64,000 nt of DNA from Phycisphaerae bacterium (GTDB lineage: Bacteria > Planctomycetota > Phycisphaerae > Sedimentisphaerales > Anaerobacaceae), in NCBI GenBank assembly GCA_030615025.1, contig JAUXAB010000005.1, positions 34,862 through 98,861 on the forward strand. Reading direction: 5' to 3'. This document shows positions 37,011-46,726 of this stretch, in pieces. The notes beneath the pieces were generated by a model. The model made no database searches. It was not told the DNA's origin and saw only the letters and a program-made list of their open reading frames with translations. A program made the position numbers and the translations under genes. Positions within the stretch are counted from its first letter, which is position 1. Each line of letters begins with the position of its first letter.

Positions 37011-37862
37011 TTATCGATGAAAACAAACTGCGAATAACTCACAAAACTCACAGTCGCTACGGTGTTGCCCCGTACAGTCCTCCAGGATGCCGATTCTGGT
37101 CAACGCAAAATCGTACTTTACAGGGTCGGTTGGTTCAATTTCTGTAAAACTTTCTGTTATTTTTAATGCTGTTGATAAAGACACTGTTTTTTGGGGGTAA
37201 AGTCCTAAAATCCTGCACAATCTGGCCATATGCACGTCGACCGGCACAATGAGCCTGGCTTTATCGATCGATTTCCATAACCCCACATCGACATCATCAT
37301 TACGTACCATCCATCGCAAAAATAGATTGAGCCGTTTGCAGGCGCTGCCGCCTGTGGGACTTGCTAATAAGTACTTCAACCCACGACTGATTCGACCATT
37401 ATGAACGCTGGCATACATCGCTCGCAGCGAATCACAAAATTTCGACAACGCCAAAATAATATTCTCATCGTCCTCGCTGTAGCCCAACAAAAAGTGCTTC
37501 TCTATACTGCCGCTTTCCTCAAAAACTTCTCTTAATAACTGCAGCAAATCCGAGATGGCCTGACCTGTTGTGAAACGATGTTTGAAACCAGTCAGGCTCC
37601 GGCGCTGCGCTTTGCCGAAATCTCTCACAAACGCATACGGACTTTCTCCCATACGTCCGAACAGATTGGTCAGGCTTTTTTCTATCTGCTGTACTCTGCC
37701 GTACGCAAGCTCAGCCGCCAGAAAGCCGGCAATCTCCATATCTGCGCGATTGGAATATCGATATACAAATTGCAGCGGGTCGCTGCCGATAAATCTACGG
37801 CGATTATAGCGGGCATAAAGTCTTTCCAGGCAGTCTCTAATCTGGGCAGTTCGTTTACTCAC
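37011..37862 (-). CDS. TIGR02757 (DUF2400) family protein
   Basis: 283 residues. A HhH-GPD-like helical protein of the TIGR02757 group: FVYRYSNRADMEIAGFLAAELAYGR near 28-52, LIVPVDVHMARLCRILGL in the middle. Four C-terminal cysteines (CTGQHRSDCEFCELFAVC, C-x8-C-x2-C-x5-C) look like the Fe-S loop of endonuclease III. Function is not established. It overlaps the siroheme reductase gene by eight bases, so the pair is coupled. Confidence 0.85.
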   Translation of the reverse strand: MSKRTAQIRDCLERLYARYNRRRFIGSDPLQFVYRYSNRADMEIAGFLAAELAYGRVQQIEKSLTNLFGRMGESPYAFVRDFGKAQRRSLTGFKHRFTTGQAISDLLQLLREVFEESGSIEKHFLLGYSEDDENIILALSKFCDSLRAMYASVHNGRISRGLKYLLASPTGGSACKRLNLFLRWMVRNDDVDVGLWKSIDKARLIVPVDVHMARLCRILGLYPQKTVSLSTALKITESFTEIEPTDPVKYDFALTRIGILEDCTGQHRSDCEFCELFAVCFHR

Positions 37863-38517
37863 CGAGCACCGCTGATTTGAAGTTATCGAAACCCATCTTT
37901 TCTATCATCGCACCTAACCTCCGATGCGGCTTGCCGTTGGCTTTATAGTATTCGATAATCTTGTCAACTAATGCGATAGTCTCTTCGGTGCTCAATTCTT
38001 TTGCCAATTCCTGGGCCAGCCTCGGCCGCCCGCCACCATTGCCTCCGACAAGCACTTTCCAGCCCTTCGGCAAGCCCACAAGCCCAATATCCTTTATGCA
38101 GGTTTCGGCACATTGGTTTGCACACCCGCTTACACCGAGTTTAAACTTGGCGGGTAATTGGAGCCCATGGTATTTTTCATCCAGCTTAAGGCCCAAACTG
38201 AGACTATCTTGAATACCCCGTTTGCAGAACGTTGTCCCCGGACAGGCCTTAACACTTCTTACACAAAGTCCAACTGCGGCACCGGCTTTCATCCCGAGGT
38301 CGGACCAGACATTATCGACATCTTCTTCCTTCAAGCCTACTATTGCTATTCTTGCGGCACTTGTTATTTTAAGTGCCGCTGCGCCGTACTTCTCAGCTAC
38401 ATCAGCGAGTTTACGCAGGGTCTGCGGCTTAACGACCCCGCACGGAATATGGGGCGCCACCGCATAGCTTTGTTTGTCCCGCTGCAATATCACTCCCTTG
38501 TCACCGTCTTGCAACAT
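37855..38517 (-). CDS. Single-module siroheme [4Fe-4S] sulfite/nitrite reductase-like protein
   Basis: 220 residues, about a third of the usual assimilatory enzyme: one ferredoxin-like half plus the haem domain. Cluster cysteines are C92 and C98 (KACPGTTFCKRG) and C132 and C136 (GVSGCANQCAETC), the C-x5-C...C-x3-C siroheme pattern. Such small enzymes occur in anaerobes. The siroheme precursor enzyme is at 19354-20004. Whether it reduces sulfite, nitrite or neither is open. Confidence 0.8.
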   Translation of the reverse strand: MLQDGDKGVILQRDKQSYAVAPHIPCGVVKPQTLRKLADVAEKYGAAALKITSAARIAIVGLKEEDVDNVWSDLGMKAGAAVGLCVRSVKACPGTTFCKRGIQDSLSLGLKLDEKYHGLQLPAKFKLGVSGCANQCAETCIKDIGLVGLPKGWKVLVGGNGGGRPRLAQELAKELSTEETIALVDKIIEYYKANGKPHRRLGAMIEKMGFDNFKSAVLGE

Positions 38518-38540
38518 TTTTATCTCCTTTCAAACTTTTA

Positions 38541-39479
38541 TTAATTTATGAATTCTTCCACGTCAGGATAAATATCACGCTCGTAATTTTGATTACGAAA
38601 CAGGTTTATCTCATCGACTGTGACTGGACAGGTAGCACCCTCTTTTGTCGCAACCAGGGCGCCAAGCACGTTGCCAAACCGGGCGGCCTGGTCGATTGAT
38701 GTTCCGCGGAGAATTTCGTGGACAAATCCAGCGGAGAAAGCGTCTCCGGAACCGATAGAATCGACGAGTTTGACTCTATAGCCCGGCACATATACTTTTT
38801 CGCCCGCGGCGGACATCGCAAAAGCACCCTTTTCGCCAAACGTTACCACGCAATGTTCGAGAGACCACTTGTCTAACATTTCTTCACAAAATCCCGGAAT
38901 ATTTTGATGTGAAACACCTAACATCCGGCCAAGCTGGTGAGCCTCATCTTCATTCAGTTTGATGACGTCTGCTTTTTGTAAGGAAAAACTGACTGTTTCC
39001 AAATTATAGCAATCTTTTCGCAGGTTTATATCCAAAAGCTTCAGGTTTGGAGTTGATCTTTCCAAAAGCTTTTCGATGGTCTTACGTGATTTTTCAGACC
39101 TTTGGGATAGGGTTCCGAAACACAAACAATCGGCAGTCGAGACAGCTTCAAGAAGCGTATCAGTTAGCTCAATTTGATCATACGCAACCTGCGGCATGAT
39201 GACGAAGTCCGGGTTGTCATCTTCATCAAAGCTAACCTGGACCGTGCCGGTTGGCAGGTGTTCATCCCATTGAATATAAGTTGTGTCCAGGCCCAGTTGG
39301 ACAATCTGGTCAAAAGCTCTTCGGCCGAGCTCGTCCCGGCCAAGACGACTTACCATAAGGCCCGTATCACCAAGTGAATTTACTCGATAAGCAAAATTAA
39401 AGGGAGCACCTCCAAGAACGGTGCATGAAGGCAATATGTCCCATAGTACCTCACCAAATGCAAGTATTATTTTTTTCAT
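38541..39479 (-). CDS. PfkB-family sugar kinase (fructokinase-like)
   Basis: About 312 residues. AFGEVLWDILP and GGAPFNFAYRVNSLGD at the N-terminus and VDSIGSGDAFSAGFVHEI near 245 are PfkB signatures with catalytic Asp. The overall pattern resembles bacterial fructokinases. The ATG at 39479 is preferred over the one two codons earlier. It begins 21 bases after the di-heme gene on the same strand. Confidence 0.85.
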   Translation of the reverse strand: MKKIILAFGEVLWDILPSCTVLGGAPFNFAYRVNSLGDTGLMVSRLGRDELGRRAFDQIVQLGLDTTYIQWDEHLPTGTVQVSFDEDDNPDFVIMPQVAYDQIELTDTLLEAVSTADCLCFGTLSQRSEKSRKTIEKLLERSTPNLKLLDINLRKDCYNLETVSFSLQKADVIKLNEDEAHQLGRMLGVSHQNIPGFCEEMLDKWSLEHCVVTFGEKGAFAMSAAGEKVYVPGYRVKLVDSIGSGDAFSAGFVHEILRGTSIDQAARFGNVLGALVATKEGATCPVTVDEINLFRNQNYERDIYPDVEEFIN

Positions 39480-39499
39480 ATACAACGCATTCGTTCGGT

Positions 39500-42070
39500 T
39501 TAAGGTCCAGTCACTGTGGCTATCAGCTCCTCGATGTTCTTACGCTCTATTTCTTCCATGCGCTTGCGTTTCTTCACAAAGTGGTCGTACTTGTCCGCCT
39601 CTTCTTGCGTCCATGTGTTGGCCTCTATATAGTCCCCACAGTATGGCACGAGCAGGTCGATCCAGCAGGCAATCTTGTCCATCTCTTCCTGCGAGAGTTC
39701 CACATCCTCATGTCCTTGTTCAAGCATGGTTATGAGTTTACTCCTGGCGGCACCCTTGTAGTAGGGCGGCAGCATTGTGGGAACCGACATATTATTAATC
39801 CAGTTCACAAGCTCACCATCCTGGTTGCCTTTATAATAAAGGGCCCGACCCGACCTTTCTACCGGACTCGCCTGGGTCAAGGCCAGATAAGACTCGCTCC
39901 ACTTCCGCTTGGAATTCTTTTCTACAATTTGATTTCCAGAGAGACCAAAGGGCTCTGTTTCTCTGCCGGTGTGGCATTTGACACAGTGCCGATCAAGAAT
40001 CGGCTGAATCTCTGTATTGAAACTGAAGCCCCGCGGCAAGCCGTAAAACGGTTTGAGTGGTTGAGGACCAGCTTTCATCGCCTGAGTTGTTCGTCTGACA
40101 ATACGGGGCGTCTCATTTTTATTCTCGTGACAGCCTACGCATGAGAATATTTCCCCCGGCTGCAAGGTGGACCAACTCCGCATTGTCTGAACTGTGTGGC
40201 CTTTTCCATTCACTGCTTGAAAATAGACCGGAGTGCGGGCCGGCACGGTGAACATGGCCGAGCCATCTGCATAAACGGTAGCATCACCCAATACTATTTT
40301 CACCTCCCAACTGGTGTTACCCACGCCAACCGGTGTACTGGATAGTGAACCACCGCCAGGCCCACTATTGCGGGTCTCGCCGATACCAGCCGCCCGATAC
40401 TCTAAAGCAACAACACGAAGTTTCTTAATAGTGCCTCGCGGAATCCCTTGCAAACCCGGTCCGATGTACACATCCTGCACATAATATGTCCCTGTTTTCT
40501 TGCGGTAGTCCACGAGACTCGGCCGAACGTGTGGCCTCCTGCGTGCGACAACCGGTATGGGCTGATTACAGGCAATATTCGGGTCTGCAACAAGCAGTTC
40601 CCGCCGACCGTCAATCGTCATAAAGTAAATAGCGTAGGGACGAACATAGCGCCTATTGCTGCTGCCTTGCGGATCATAGACAACAAGGAACTCCGTCTCG
40701 CTCAATGGATAGGGGTACTGAAACTGGTCACCATCCTGGCCGTAAGCATCAACGCGAACAGCCTCGGTTTCACGAACCGGAGCGATTAACTGCACGCCCA
40801 AAGCCTCCTGTCGCCCCTTACGATTATCGATGATTGCAAGCTTGCCCCGCTGATGGGTATGATGTCCGGAGAGAACTGCAACGACTTTTTGCGTACCTGG
40901 GATACCGCGGGCGTGCAGGATTGTCGTGGGAAACCACGAGTTGTTGCCATAGAACTCGGTCTGCCCCGTGCCATCGGGGTTCATCTGAAAAAGTCCCTGC
41001 GTATAAATCTGGCCTCGGTCGTTATATTCCCACCGTGTGTAAATCACCCGTCCGTCTTCGGTAACGGTCGGGAAGTTTGTATGAACCTGGTCGAAGGTTA
41101 GCCGCCTCAGATATCTGCCATCCCTGTCACAAGCATAAATATTGCTAACCTCTGTCCACCAGCAATCGACCGTCTGCACGCAGCGGGTAGAATTGAAGAT
41201 AATGTCCCCATTCGGCAAATAAGCACCTTCGTAATCGGCAAAACCAAGTCCAAAGGTCAACTGCCGCACCTTGCCGGTTTCCACCTCCATCTCGTACAGG
41301 TGATAGTCGTCCTGCCGGTCGGACTTTTTCCAGGCAAACAGGATACGCCTGCCGTCATAGGATACATCCGGATCACGAATTACACCATCAACATCATCGA
41401 TTAGCGTTCGTACCCTGCCATAGCAGCCGTCCATTTCCAGTAGGCAAAGAGCCGAGCCAGACACAAAATTCCGCTCATGCTGTGCATCGGATTGGCCCTC
41501 GGTATATGCGTAATGTGAGCCGCCCATGTTGAAGTGCTTCGTAAAGACGATTCTTTCACATTTCTTCAGAAGCGGTCGCAGACGAATCCCACGTCGCCTT
41601 TCACATGCCTTAACATACAGGTTTAGCCACCGCCGGTCGTTTGGTGACGCATTGGTTTGGCAGAGCAGTTCGAAATCGGCAGCCAGTTTCTTCCCTTCTG
41701 AGCCAAGCTCAGCCAGCACCGTACCGATGATCTTCCTCTCAATACCGGTGTTGGCGTCATTACTGAACCACCTATGGAAGTCCATCCCATAATCCTGATT
41801 TATCCAGTCCCATTGAACGGGGAAGCCCTTTTCGACATGCCTCCACAGCCCTTTTTGCATCTCGTTCTTTGCTTGCTGCGGTGCCTCGTTTTTCCGCAGC
41901 GCCCTGCGCAATGCCAACATAGTCTGCTGCCAAGTGTCCTTATTTACGTACGGGTGATAGATGTCACTCTCGCTGACTGCGTCCCCCACAGGTGGAAGCA
42001 TTATACTTGCCAACACTCCGAACGCAACGAGCAAGAAAACACCTGTTGTTTGTTTTTGTCCTGTTCTCAT
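39500..42070 (-). CDS. HzsA-like exported di-heme protein (PD40/TolB-like propeller plus cytochrome c domain)
   Basis: About 856 residues. Signal peptide in the first 33 residues. The body has WD/PD40-like repeats (DPDVSYDGRRILFAW, LPNGDIIFNSTRCV, FPTVTEDGRVIYTRW). Two haem c motifs, CVGCH (about 644) and CVKCH (about 696), lie near the C-terminus. This is the arrangement of the hydrazine synthase alpha subunit relatives widespread in Planctomycetota; HzsB/HzsC-type partners are not present, so an anammox role is not implied. Start at the ATG 42070 (AAGGA upstream); a GTG lies four codons earlier. Confidence 0.85.
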   Translation of the reverse strand: MRTGQKQTTGVFLLVAFGVLASIMLPPVGDAVSESDIYHPYVNKDTWQQTMLALRRALRKNEAPQQAKNEMQKGLWRHVEKGFPVQWDWINQDYGMDFHRWFSNDANTGIERKIIGTVLAELGSEGKKLAADFELLCQTNASPNDRRWLNLYVKACERRRGIRLRPLLKKCERIVFTKHFNMGGSHYAYTEGQSDAQHERNFVSGSALCLLEMDGCYGRVRTLIDDVDGVIRDPDVSYDGRRILFAWKKSDRQDDYHLYEMEVETGKVRQLTFGLGFADYEGAYLPNGDIIFNSTRCVQTVDCWWTEVSNIYACDRDGRYLRRLTFDQVHTNFPTVTEDGRVIYTRWEYNDRGQIYTQGLFQMNPDGTGQTEFYGNNSWFPTTILHARGIPGTQKVVAVLSGHHTHQRGKLAIIDNRKGRQEALGVQLIAPVRETEAVRVDAYGQDGDQFQYPYPLSETEFLVVYDPQGSSNRRYVRPYAIYFMTIDGRRELLVADPNIACNQPIPVVARRRPHVRPSLVDYRKKTGTYYVQDVYIGPGLQGIPRGTIKKLRVVALEYRAAGIGETRNSGPGGGSLSSTPVGVGNTSWEVKIVLGDATVYADGSAMFTVPARTPVYFQAVNGKGHTVQTMRSWSTLQPGEIFSCVGCHENKNETPRIVRRTTQAMKAGPQPLKPFYGLPRGFSFNTEIQPILDRHCVKCHTGRETEPFGLSGNQIVEKNSKRKWSESYLALTQASPVERSGRALYYKGNQDGELVNWINNMSVPTMLPPYYKGAARSKLITMLEQGHEDVELSQEEMDKIACWIDLLVPYCGDYIEANTWTQEEADKYDHFVKKRKRMEEIERKNIEELIATVTGP

Positions 42071-42303
42071 CTTTGTCAGCACATCCTTCGTTTGGCGGGG
42101 GCACAGATACTCACATCTTTGCCTTATCCCGGCGTGACGGGACTTATGTCTCTAACCGTCATAATAGCGGAATCAGCCGGCCAATTCAAACGCTTTCTTG
42201 CTCTGTTGAAAACCCGCGATAAATGACACCAACGCTTTTCAACAGAGCATTAGGACTTCTAAGTAACAAAGCAGATACTATTATTTCATTTATACTAAAA
42301 CTG

Positions 42304-42312
42304 TGATATAAT
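42304..42312 (+). promoter_or_regulatory. Extended -10 promoter of the exported TIM-barrel gene
   Basis: TGATATAAT: an extended -10 (TGn) plus TATAAT, about 105 bases before the ATG at 42417. The -35 is weak. The remainder of the divergent gap 42071-42416 shows nothing else clear. Confidence 0.4.
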
Positions 42313-42416
42313 CTTCCAGAATTAATGGGAGACGGTGAAAGAACAGTTGTGAGCTGTTGTTTTCTGTAAGATTATGTATTTTGAAAAAGCTTTTAGATAG
42401 CCGGAAAGGAAGAGTC

Positions 42417-43373
42417 ATGTCGAACTGTAGCCGTAGAGATTTTATCAAAATCTCGGGGAATATCTCAGTCGCGGCCGTATTAGGTGGATTAACTTTTAGT
42501 TGTCGGAGAAAAGAGATGCTTACTGATTCCAGATGGAGTGGTTTCAAATATGCCATGTGTAACGAGAGCATGGCTGAATTAAACTGGGCTGAGCAGTGCC
42601 GAATTGTTGGTAATGCAGGCTATAAAGGGATCGAAATTGCGGCGTTTACCCTGGTTAAAGAAGGTGTGCAGGAGATAAGCCCTGAAAAACGCAATCAAAT
42701 AGTTTCGGTTATGAAAAATGCCGGCATTGAATGTGCAGGACTGCATTGGTTATTAGCGCCGCCACCAAAAGGCTTACACTTTACAACACCTGATACTGCT
42801 GTCCGCCGAAAAACCATCGCTTACTTCGATAAACTTATCGATTTTTGTGGCGACCTTGGAGGGCCTTGCATGATTTTTGGCTCTCCGAAACAACGCAGTA
42901 CGGTGGGAATCTCCATTGAAGAGGCAAAAAAATATTTTGCTGAGGGTCTTGCCAGGCTTGCCGACCATGCTCAGGAACGTGGTGTCAAGATATTGATTGA
43001 ACCTTTGGGTAGAAGCGTAACTGATGTTGTTAATACATTGGCAGAAGCATTAGAGTTAGCTAAACAAGTTGACCATCCAGCAATTCAAATCATGTTTGAT
43101 TTCCATAATACTGTCGACGAAACTCAGCCATTTGATGTCCTACTGGAAAAACACTGCAAGTATATTCATCATATTCATGTACAGGAAATGGATGGTAAAC
43201 ATCTGGGTACGGGGACAGCGGTTAATGACTATGTAAAAGCCTTTCAAACGCTCAAAGGCTTAAAGTACGATAAATGGATATCCCTGGAAATATTTGATTT
43301 TTCGCCCGGTGGCAAGAAAATTGCTGAAGAGTCGATGAGAGCTTTAAGAGAAATCGAACACAAATTACTTTAA
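42417..43373 (+). CDS. Tat-exported sugar phosphate isomerase/epimerase-like TIM barrel
   Basis: 318 residues. N-terminal SRRDFIKISGNISVAAVLGG is a Tat signal, ending near a Cys that could be lipid-modified. The barrel is AP_endonuc_2-like: HWLLAPPPKGLHF, ILIEPLGRS (metal Glu), IMFDFHNT (metal Asp/His), HHIHVQEMDGKHLGTG (metal His). It would act outside the cytoplasm on a free sugar or derivative. GGAAGAG precedes the ATG. It is the only + strand gene between two minus-strand runs. Confidence 0.82.
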   Translation: MSNCSRRDFIKISGNISVAAVLGGLTFSCRRKEMLTDSRWSGFKYAMCNESMAELNWAEQCRIVGNAGYKGIEIAAFTLVKEGVQEISPEKRNQIVSVMKNAGIECAGLHWLLAPPPKGLHFTTPDTAVRRKTIAYFDKLIDFCGDLGGPCMIFGSPKQRSTVGISIEEAKKYFAEGLARLADHAQERGVKILIEPLGRSVTDVVNTLAEALELAKQVDHPAIQIMFDFHNTVDETQPFDVLLEKHCKYIHHIHVQEMDGKHLGTGTAVNDYVKAFQTLKGLKYDKWISLEIFDFSPGGKKIAEESMRALREIEHKLL

Positions 43374-43386
43374 GTTACTATTTTCT

Positions 43387-45510
43387 CTATTCTTCCCAAA
43401 GCCAGCTATCTATGAAAATGGCAGCATCTTTGAAGTCGACAAATCCATTTCTGTCGAGGTCTTCAGGCAACAAATGCCTCTCAAGCCGCCAGCCACCGCC
43501 AAACAGAGCGAAATCCAGCAAGTTAACTATATCGTTATTATTCAAGTCAGCGATATTGCCGACGGTTGATGAAGACATACTTGCTTCAACAGTCCCGCCA
43601 AAACCACCTATATTTATTCGTTTGCCGTGCGGCCATAATTCTGCTGTCCAATCTGAATTAGGGTCACCTGTGTCGATGCACGGGCTATTCACATCGTCTT
43701 GTACCCAACTTTGGCTATTTGCGTGCCAGCGGCCAGCTATGGATTTTAGGTGAAAGTCACCGCTGCCCGGGTCGGCAAATTGAGGGTCGGAATTGATATT
43801 TCCCGCACCCCACGTAAGGGTTGAATGTGTGGACACCGATGCGCTGCCCCGGCCGCCTTCAATGTCGCAGTGGATAACTGTTGCATGAGAACCGCGATCT
43901 CCCGTATACGGACTGTCCGCCAGTGACAACGATGTCGAACAGTCCCAGATGATGCAGTTGATCACCGTGGCCTTCCCGCTGCCAGGCGTGAGGCAATAAG
44001 GGGGGCCCCACCTGCCTGTGTGGTCAAAGAACTTGATGCCCACCGCGGAATTGACAATAGTGTTGTTCACCAGCAGAGCATCACACTGGTTTTGCACCGC
44101 AATGCCTCCGCTTGGACAGTTATAAATCAGATTATTGATCATGACCGGATAGCATTTATCGCGTAGAACGACGCCGTGATCGGTGCTTCCCGCGATCACG
44201 TTTCCGATGATGATGGCCGAACATTTGGTGGGGTTTATCATATCATCGTAGGAGTTTACGAGCACGTTATTCAGGATGAGCGGAGGGGGCGTGCTCTCTC
44301 CATACAAGTCGACGTCGTCGTTGTCGCCATGGTGGTCCGTGAAGAAGCAGTCCTCAACCAGTACGTAGGCGTATCTCGTATGCACACCCTGTCCGATGCC
44401 AAGGAATTGGCAGCCTGTGATGTTTGCTGACGCCTCTCCCGGGCGGTCCGGGTCGTCCGATATAATGGCTATGGCATCTCCCTGCCCACCCGCGCCGTCA
44501 TCGGGAAGGTTCTGAAAGACGCAGCCTTCGATATCGATGTGACTTGCCAGGGCAACCACCGCCTGGAAGTAGTCCCTCGACGGCGGAACCGTCCCGTCGT
44601 CGCAGTCGTCGTCGTAGTAGTCCTTGTGGTCGCCTTCACAATTGGCGAATTCGATAATACAGTGCACAAGGCGGCTATCTGCAGCTTCGACGAACATAAT
44701 CTGTTTCCATCTTGTCCCGGCACCATAGCGCGTGAAGCGAATTGGCTCAGTTTCGGTCCCGTCGGCGAGCAGTTGCCCGTAGACTATGATCGCCACTCCG
44801 TTATTCATTCGAACCACCGTCCCCGGCTCAATATTCAAAACTACACCGGGCGCAACAACAACGGTATCTTCAAGAATGTGCGTTCCCGACCACGTGGTAT
44901 CCTCGGTCAGCACTATATTCGACCGCACTCGGAGGGCCGGTATGAGTGAAAAATCGGTGCTACCCAATAAGGTATTATGCCCCTCGATGGCCAGAAGATT
45001 ATTTCCGTCGTTTAACAGGTCGCTCACGGTTCCCAGAAGGATTGTCTCCGGCGTCCCGGCCTCGTGAGAAGTCGCCGTCGTCTGGTAGGTAGCGGGACCG
45101 TCGGGCATGTGCCGCCGTTTTAATTCGTCTCCTCCATTGAGATACGCAATAAACCCGTCGTCGTAATCGACCACGAGCTCCACAACCGCATTGGGATCCA
45201 ATGACGACAACGACACCGGGAACTCCTTTCGGATGTACACCGTAACGTAGTTACCTTGCATGTCGAGCAGCTCCGTCTCATCGTCGCCATCCCCGTAACC
45301 AAAGCCACTCGGTCCTACCTCCCAGTGCAAATCACTGAAGTCGGTCTCTTTCCAGGCGTCATTTGGCTCACTCGGTTGCTCAGTGCCCCGGAAGAATTTC
45401 CAGGTATCGCCTGGAGCGACAAGTTGTATTGTCATCGAGTAGACGCGGCCGTGAACGAGCACGAGCCCCAGGAGAGAAATGAGTACAAGCCTGACATCTA
45501 CGAGCTTCAT
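43387..45510 (-). CDS. Exported right-handed beta-helix protein with dockerin-like tail
   Basis: About 707 residues. Signal peptide at 1-25. Residues about 30-190 form a beta-sandwich (galactose-binding-like: DLHWEVGPSGFGYG, NNLLAIEGHN). About 210-600 is a parallel beta-helix with many N- and I-rich rungs (ALLVNNTIVNSAVGIKFF), as in carbohydrate lyases. The C-terminus has LNNNDIVNLLDFALFGGGW and DLDRNGFVDFKDAAIF, two Ca-binding dockerin-like loops typical of exported Phycisphaerae proteins. Start: GGAGGA before the ATG at 45510. Substrate unknown. Confidence 0.8.
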   Translation of the reverse strand: MKLVDVRLVLISLLGLVLVHGRVYSMTIQLVAPGDTWKFFRGTEQPSEPNDAWKETDFSDLHWEVGPSGFGYGDGDDETELLDMQGNYVTVYIRKEFPVSLSSLDPNAVVELVVDYDDGFIAYLNGGDELKRRHMPDGPATYQTTATSHEAGTPETILLGTVSDLLNDGNNLLAIEGHNTLLGSTDFSLIPALRVRSNIVLTEDTTWSGTHILEDTVVVAPGVVLNIEPGTVVRMNNGVAIIVYGQLLADGTETEPIRFTRYGAGTRWKQIMFVEAADSRLVHCIIEFANCEGDHKDYYDDDCDDGTVPPSRDYFQAVVALASHIDIEGCVFQNLPDDGAGGQGDAIAIISDDPDRPGEASANITGCQFLGIGQGVHTRYAYVLVEDCFFTDHHGDNDDVDLYGESTPPPLILNNVLVNSYDDMINPTKCSAIIIGNVIAGSTDHGVVLRDKCYPVMINNLIYNCPSGGIAVQNQCDALLVNNTIVNSAVGIKFFDHTGRWGPPYCLTPGSGKATVINCIIWDCSTSLSLADSPYTGDRGSHATVIHCDIEGGRGSASVSTHSTLTWGAGNINSDPQFADPGSGDFHLKSIAGRWHANSQSWVQDDVNSPCIDTGDPNSDWTAELWPHGKRINIGGFGGTVEASMSSSTVGNIADLNNNDIVNLLDFALFGGGWRLERHLLPEDLDRNGFVDFKDAAIFIDSWLWEE

Positions 45511-45527
45511 AAAAAAGTCCTCCATCC

Positions 45528-45563
45528 GGTAATTGGTAACTGGTAATTGGTAACTGGTAATTG
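45528..45563. repeat. Short tandem repeat (14-mer, about 2.6 copies)
   Basis: GGTAATTGGTAACT at 45528-45541 and 45542-45555, then GGTAATTG to 45563. It lies just upstream of the beta-helix gene's ribosome site. Similar TTGGTAATTAG-like sequence lies at 52868-52920. Confidence 0.7.
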
Positions 45564-45782
45564 CTTACCATTTAACCATTTATATACACTGCTTTTCAAC
45601 ATTCCCAAACCTTCCGATACACTATATTACCAAATTTATCCCAAAACTGCTACCTTTTTTTGCCCCTTTCGTGTATGTATCACAACCATAACCGACCAAA
45701 ATGCAGAAATTTCCCGTTAAAACCGCTGCTGCCTCAGGATCTTTTCGTACCTCAACCCCTTCCCTCCGTCAGAACATCAGGT

Positions 45783-46508
45783 TTAACGTATGTTGGGCGG
45801 GTCCTTTACCTTGCGAGCGGCGGCCCAGTATGCCGCGCGAACAACAAGGCGCTGGAAGTGTGGATTGGTCCACGCTTCACGGCCGTGGCCGTTGCCCGTG
45901 TAGAAGACCTTTCCTTTGCCGTAAGAGGACACCCAACTCATCGACTGCCTTTCGTTGCCGCGATTCATTCGAGTCAGAGACCGCATCTGGGCGTTACGGT
46001 GGTAGTTGTGAGAGTAGGTCTCATCCTGAATCTCGAAATCCTTCATTCCCCTGGTTATTGGGTGGTCGTGGTCGTAGATATACACGGTGAACTTGCCGCC
46101 GCCGTGTCCGGCGAAGCGTCCGCCGAGCATCTCCCAGTACCGGTCGGAGTTCTTAAACGAGTCACTGGCGCTGTGGATGCCAACATAGCCGCCGCCATTC
46201 TGGACGAAACCGCACAGTCCATTTTCCTGCTCTTTAGTCAGTTGCATTCCAGTGGTGTACTGAATGATAATATCAAACTCACTTGTTCGTTCTTTCAGGT
46301 CATCGAGGTTTTCGGTGAACGTTACCTCAAAGTCGTTTGTTTTCTCAAGCACGTTCGACAGAATTGGCGTGCAGTTTTTCCAATCGTGAATCCCACCGCC
46401 CCGGAGGAACATCACCTTGATTTTCTTATTTGCGTCGGCTGCAACCAATACTCCTGCCGCCACTATAACGCCCAGGAACACAGTGCAAATCAAGATTAAT
46501 CTTCTCAT
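45783..46508 (-). CDS. Exported ThuA-like protein
   Basis: 241 residues. Signal peptide at 1-24 (ICTVFLGVIVAAGVLVAADA). ThuA/glutamine-amidotransferase-like fold: FLRGGGIHDWKNCTPIL, EFDIIIQYTTG, GFVQNGGGYVGIHSASDS, GHGREAW. Family role is sugar-related (trehalose utilisation) but the reaction is unknown. AAGGAGATAGAG precedes the ATG. Confidence 0.87.
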   Translation of the reverse strand: MRRLILICTVFLGVIVAAGVLVAADANKKIKVMFLRGGGIHDWKNCTPILSNVLEKTNDFEVTFTENLDDLKERTSEFDIIIQYTTGMQLTKEQENGLCGFVQNGGGYVGIHSASDSFKNSDRYWEMLGGRFAGHGGGKFTVYIYDHDHPITRGMKDFEIQDETYSHNYHRNAQMRSLTRMNRGNERQSMSWVSSYGKGKVFYTGNGHGREAWTNPHFQRLVVRAAYWAAARKVKDPPNIR

Positions 46509-46726
46509 TTCTCTATCTCCTTGTACAAAACATTAATCATCGTGGTCTTTGATACTTTACCGTAACAATTTGCTTACGAACATTTATGTGGCGCCGCCAT
46601 TGCTAATAATAATGATACAAAAAATTATCGGTAATGTCGAGGGCAAAATTAAAATTATCAAGACCAGCCTTGCTGCTTAAAGTCCGTCTCTTATGCAAAG
46701 CTAAGTATTGGTTCTTCACAAGGTGG

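Noticed and set aside
39500..42070. Anammox hydrazine synthase
   Set aside because: Only an alpha-like protein; no beta/gamma subunits or other anammox genes in the window.
45660..46499. Long + strand frame opposite the ThuA gene
   Set aside because: Antisense shadow of a well-supported gene; no family features.
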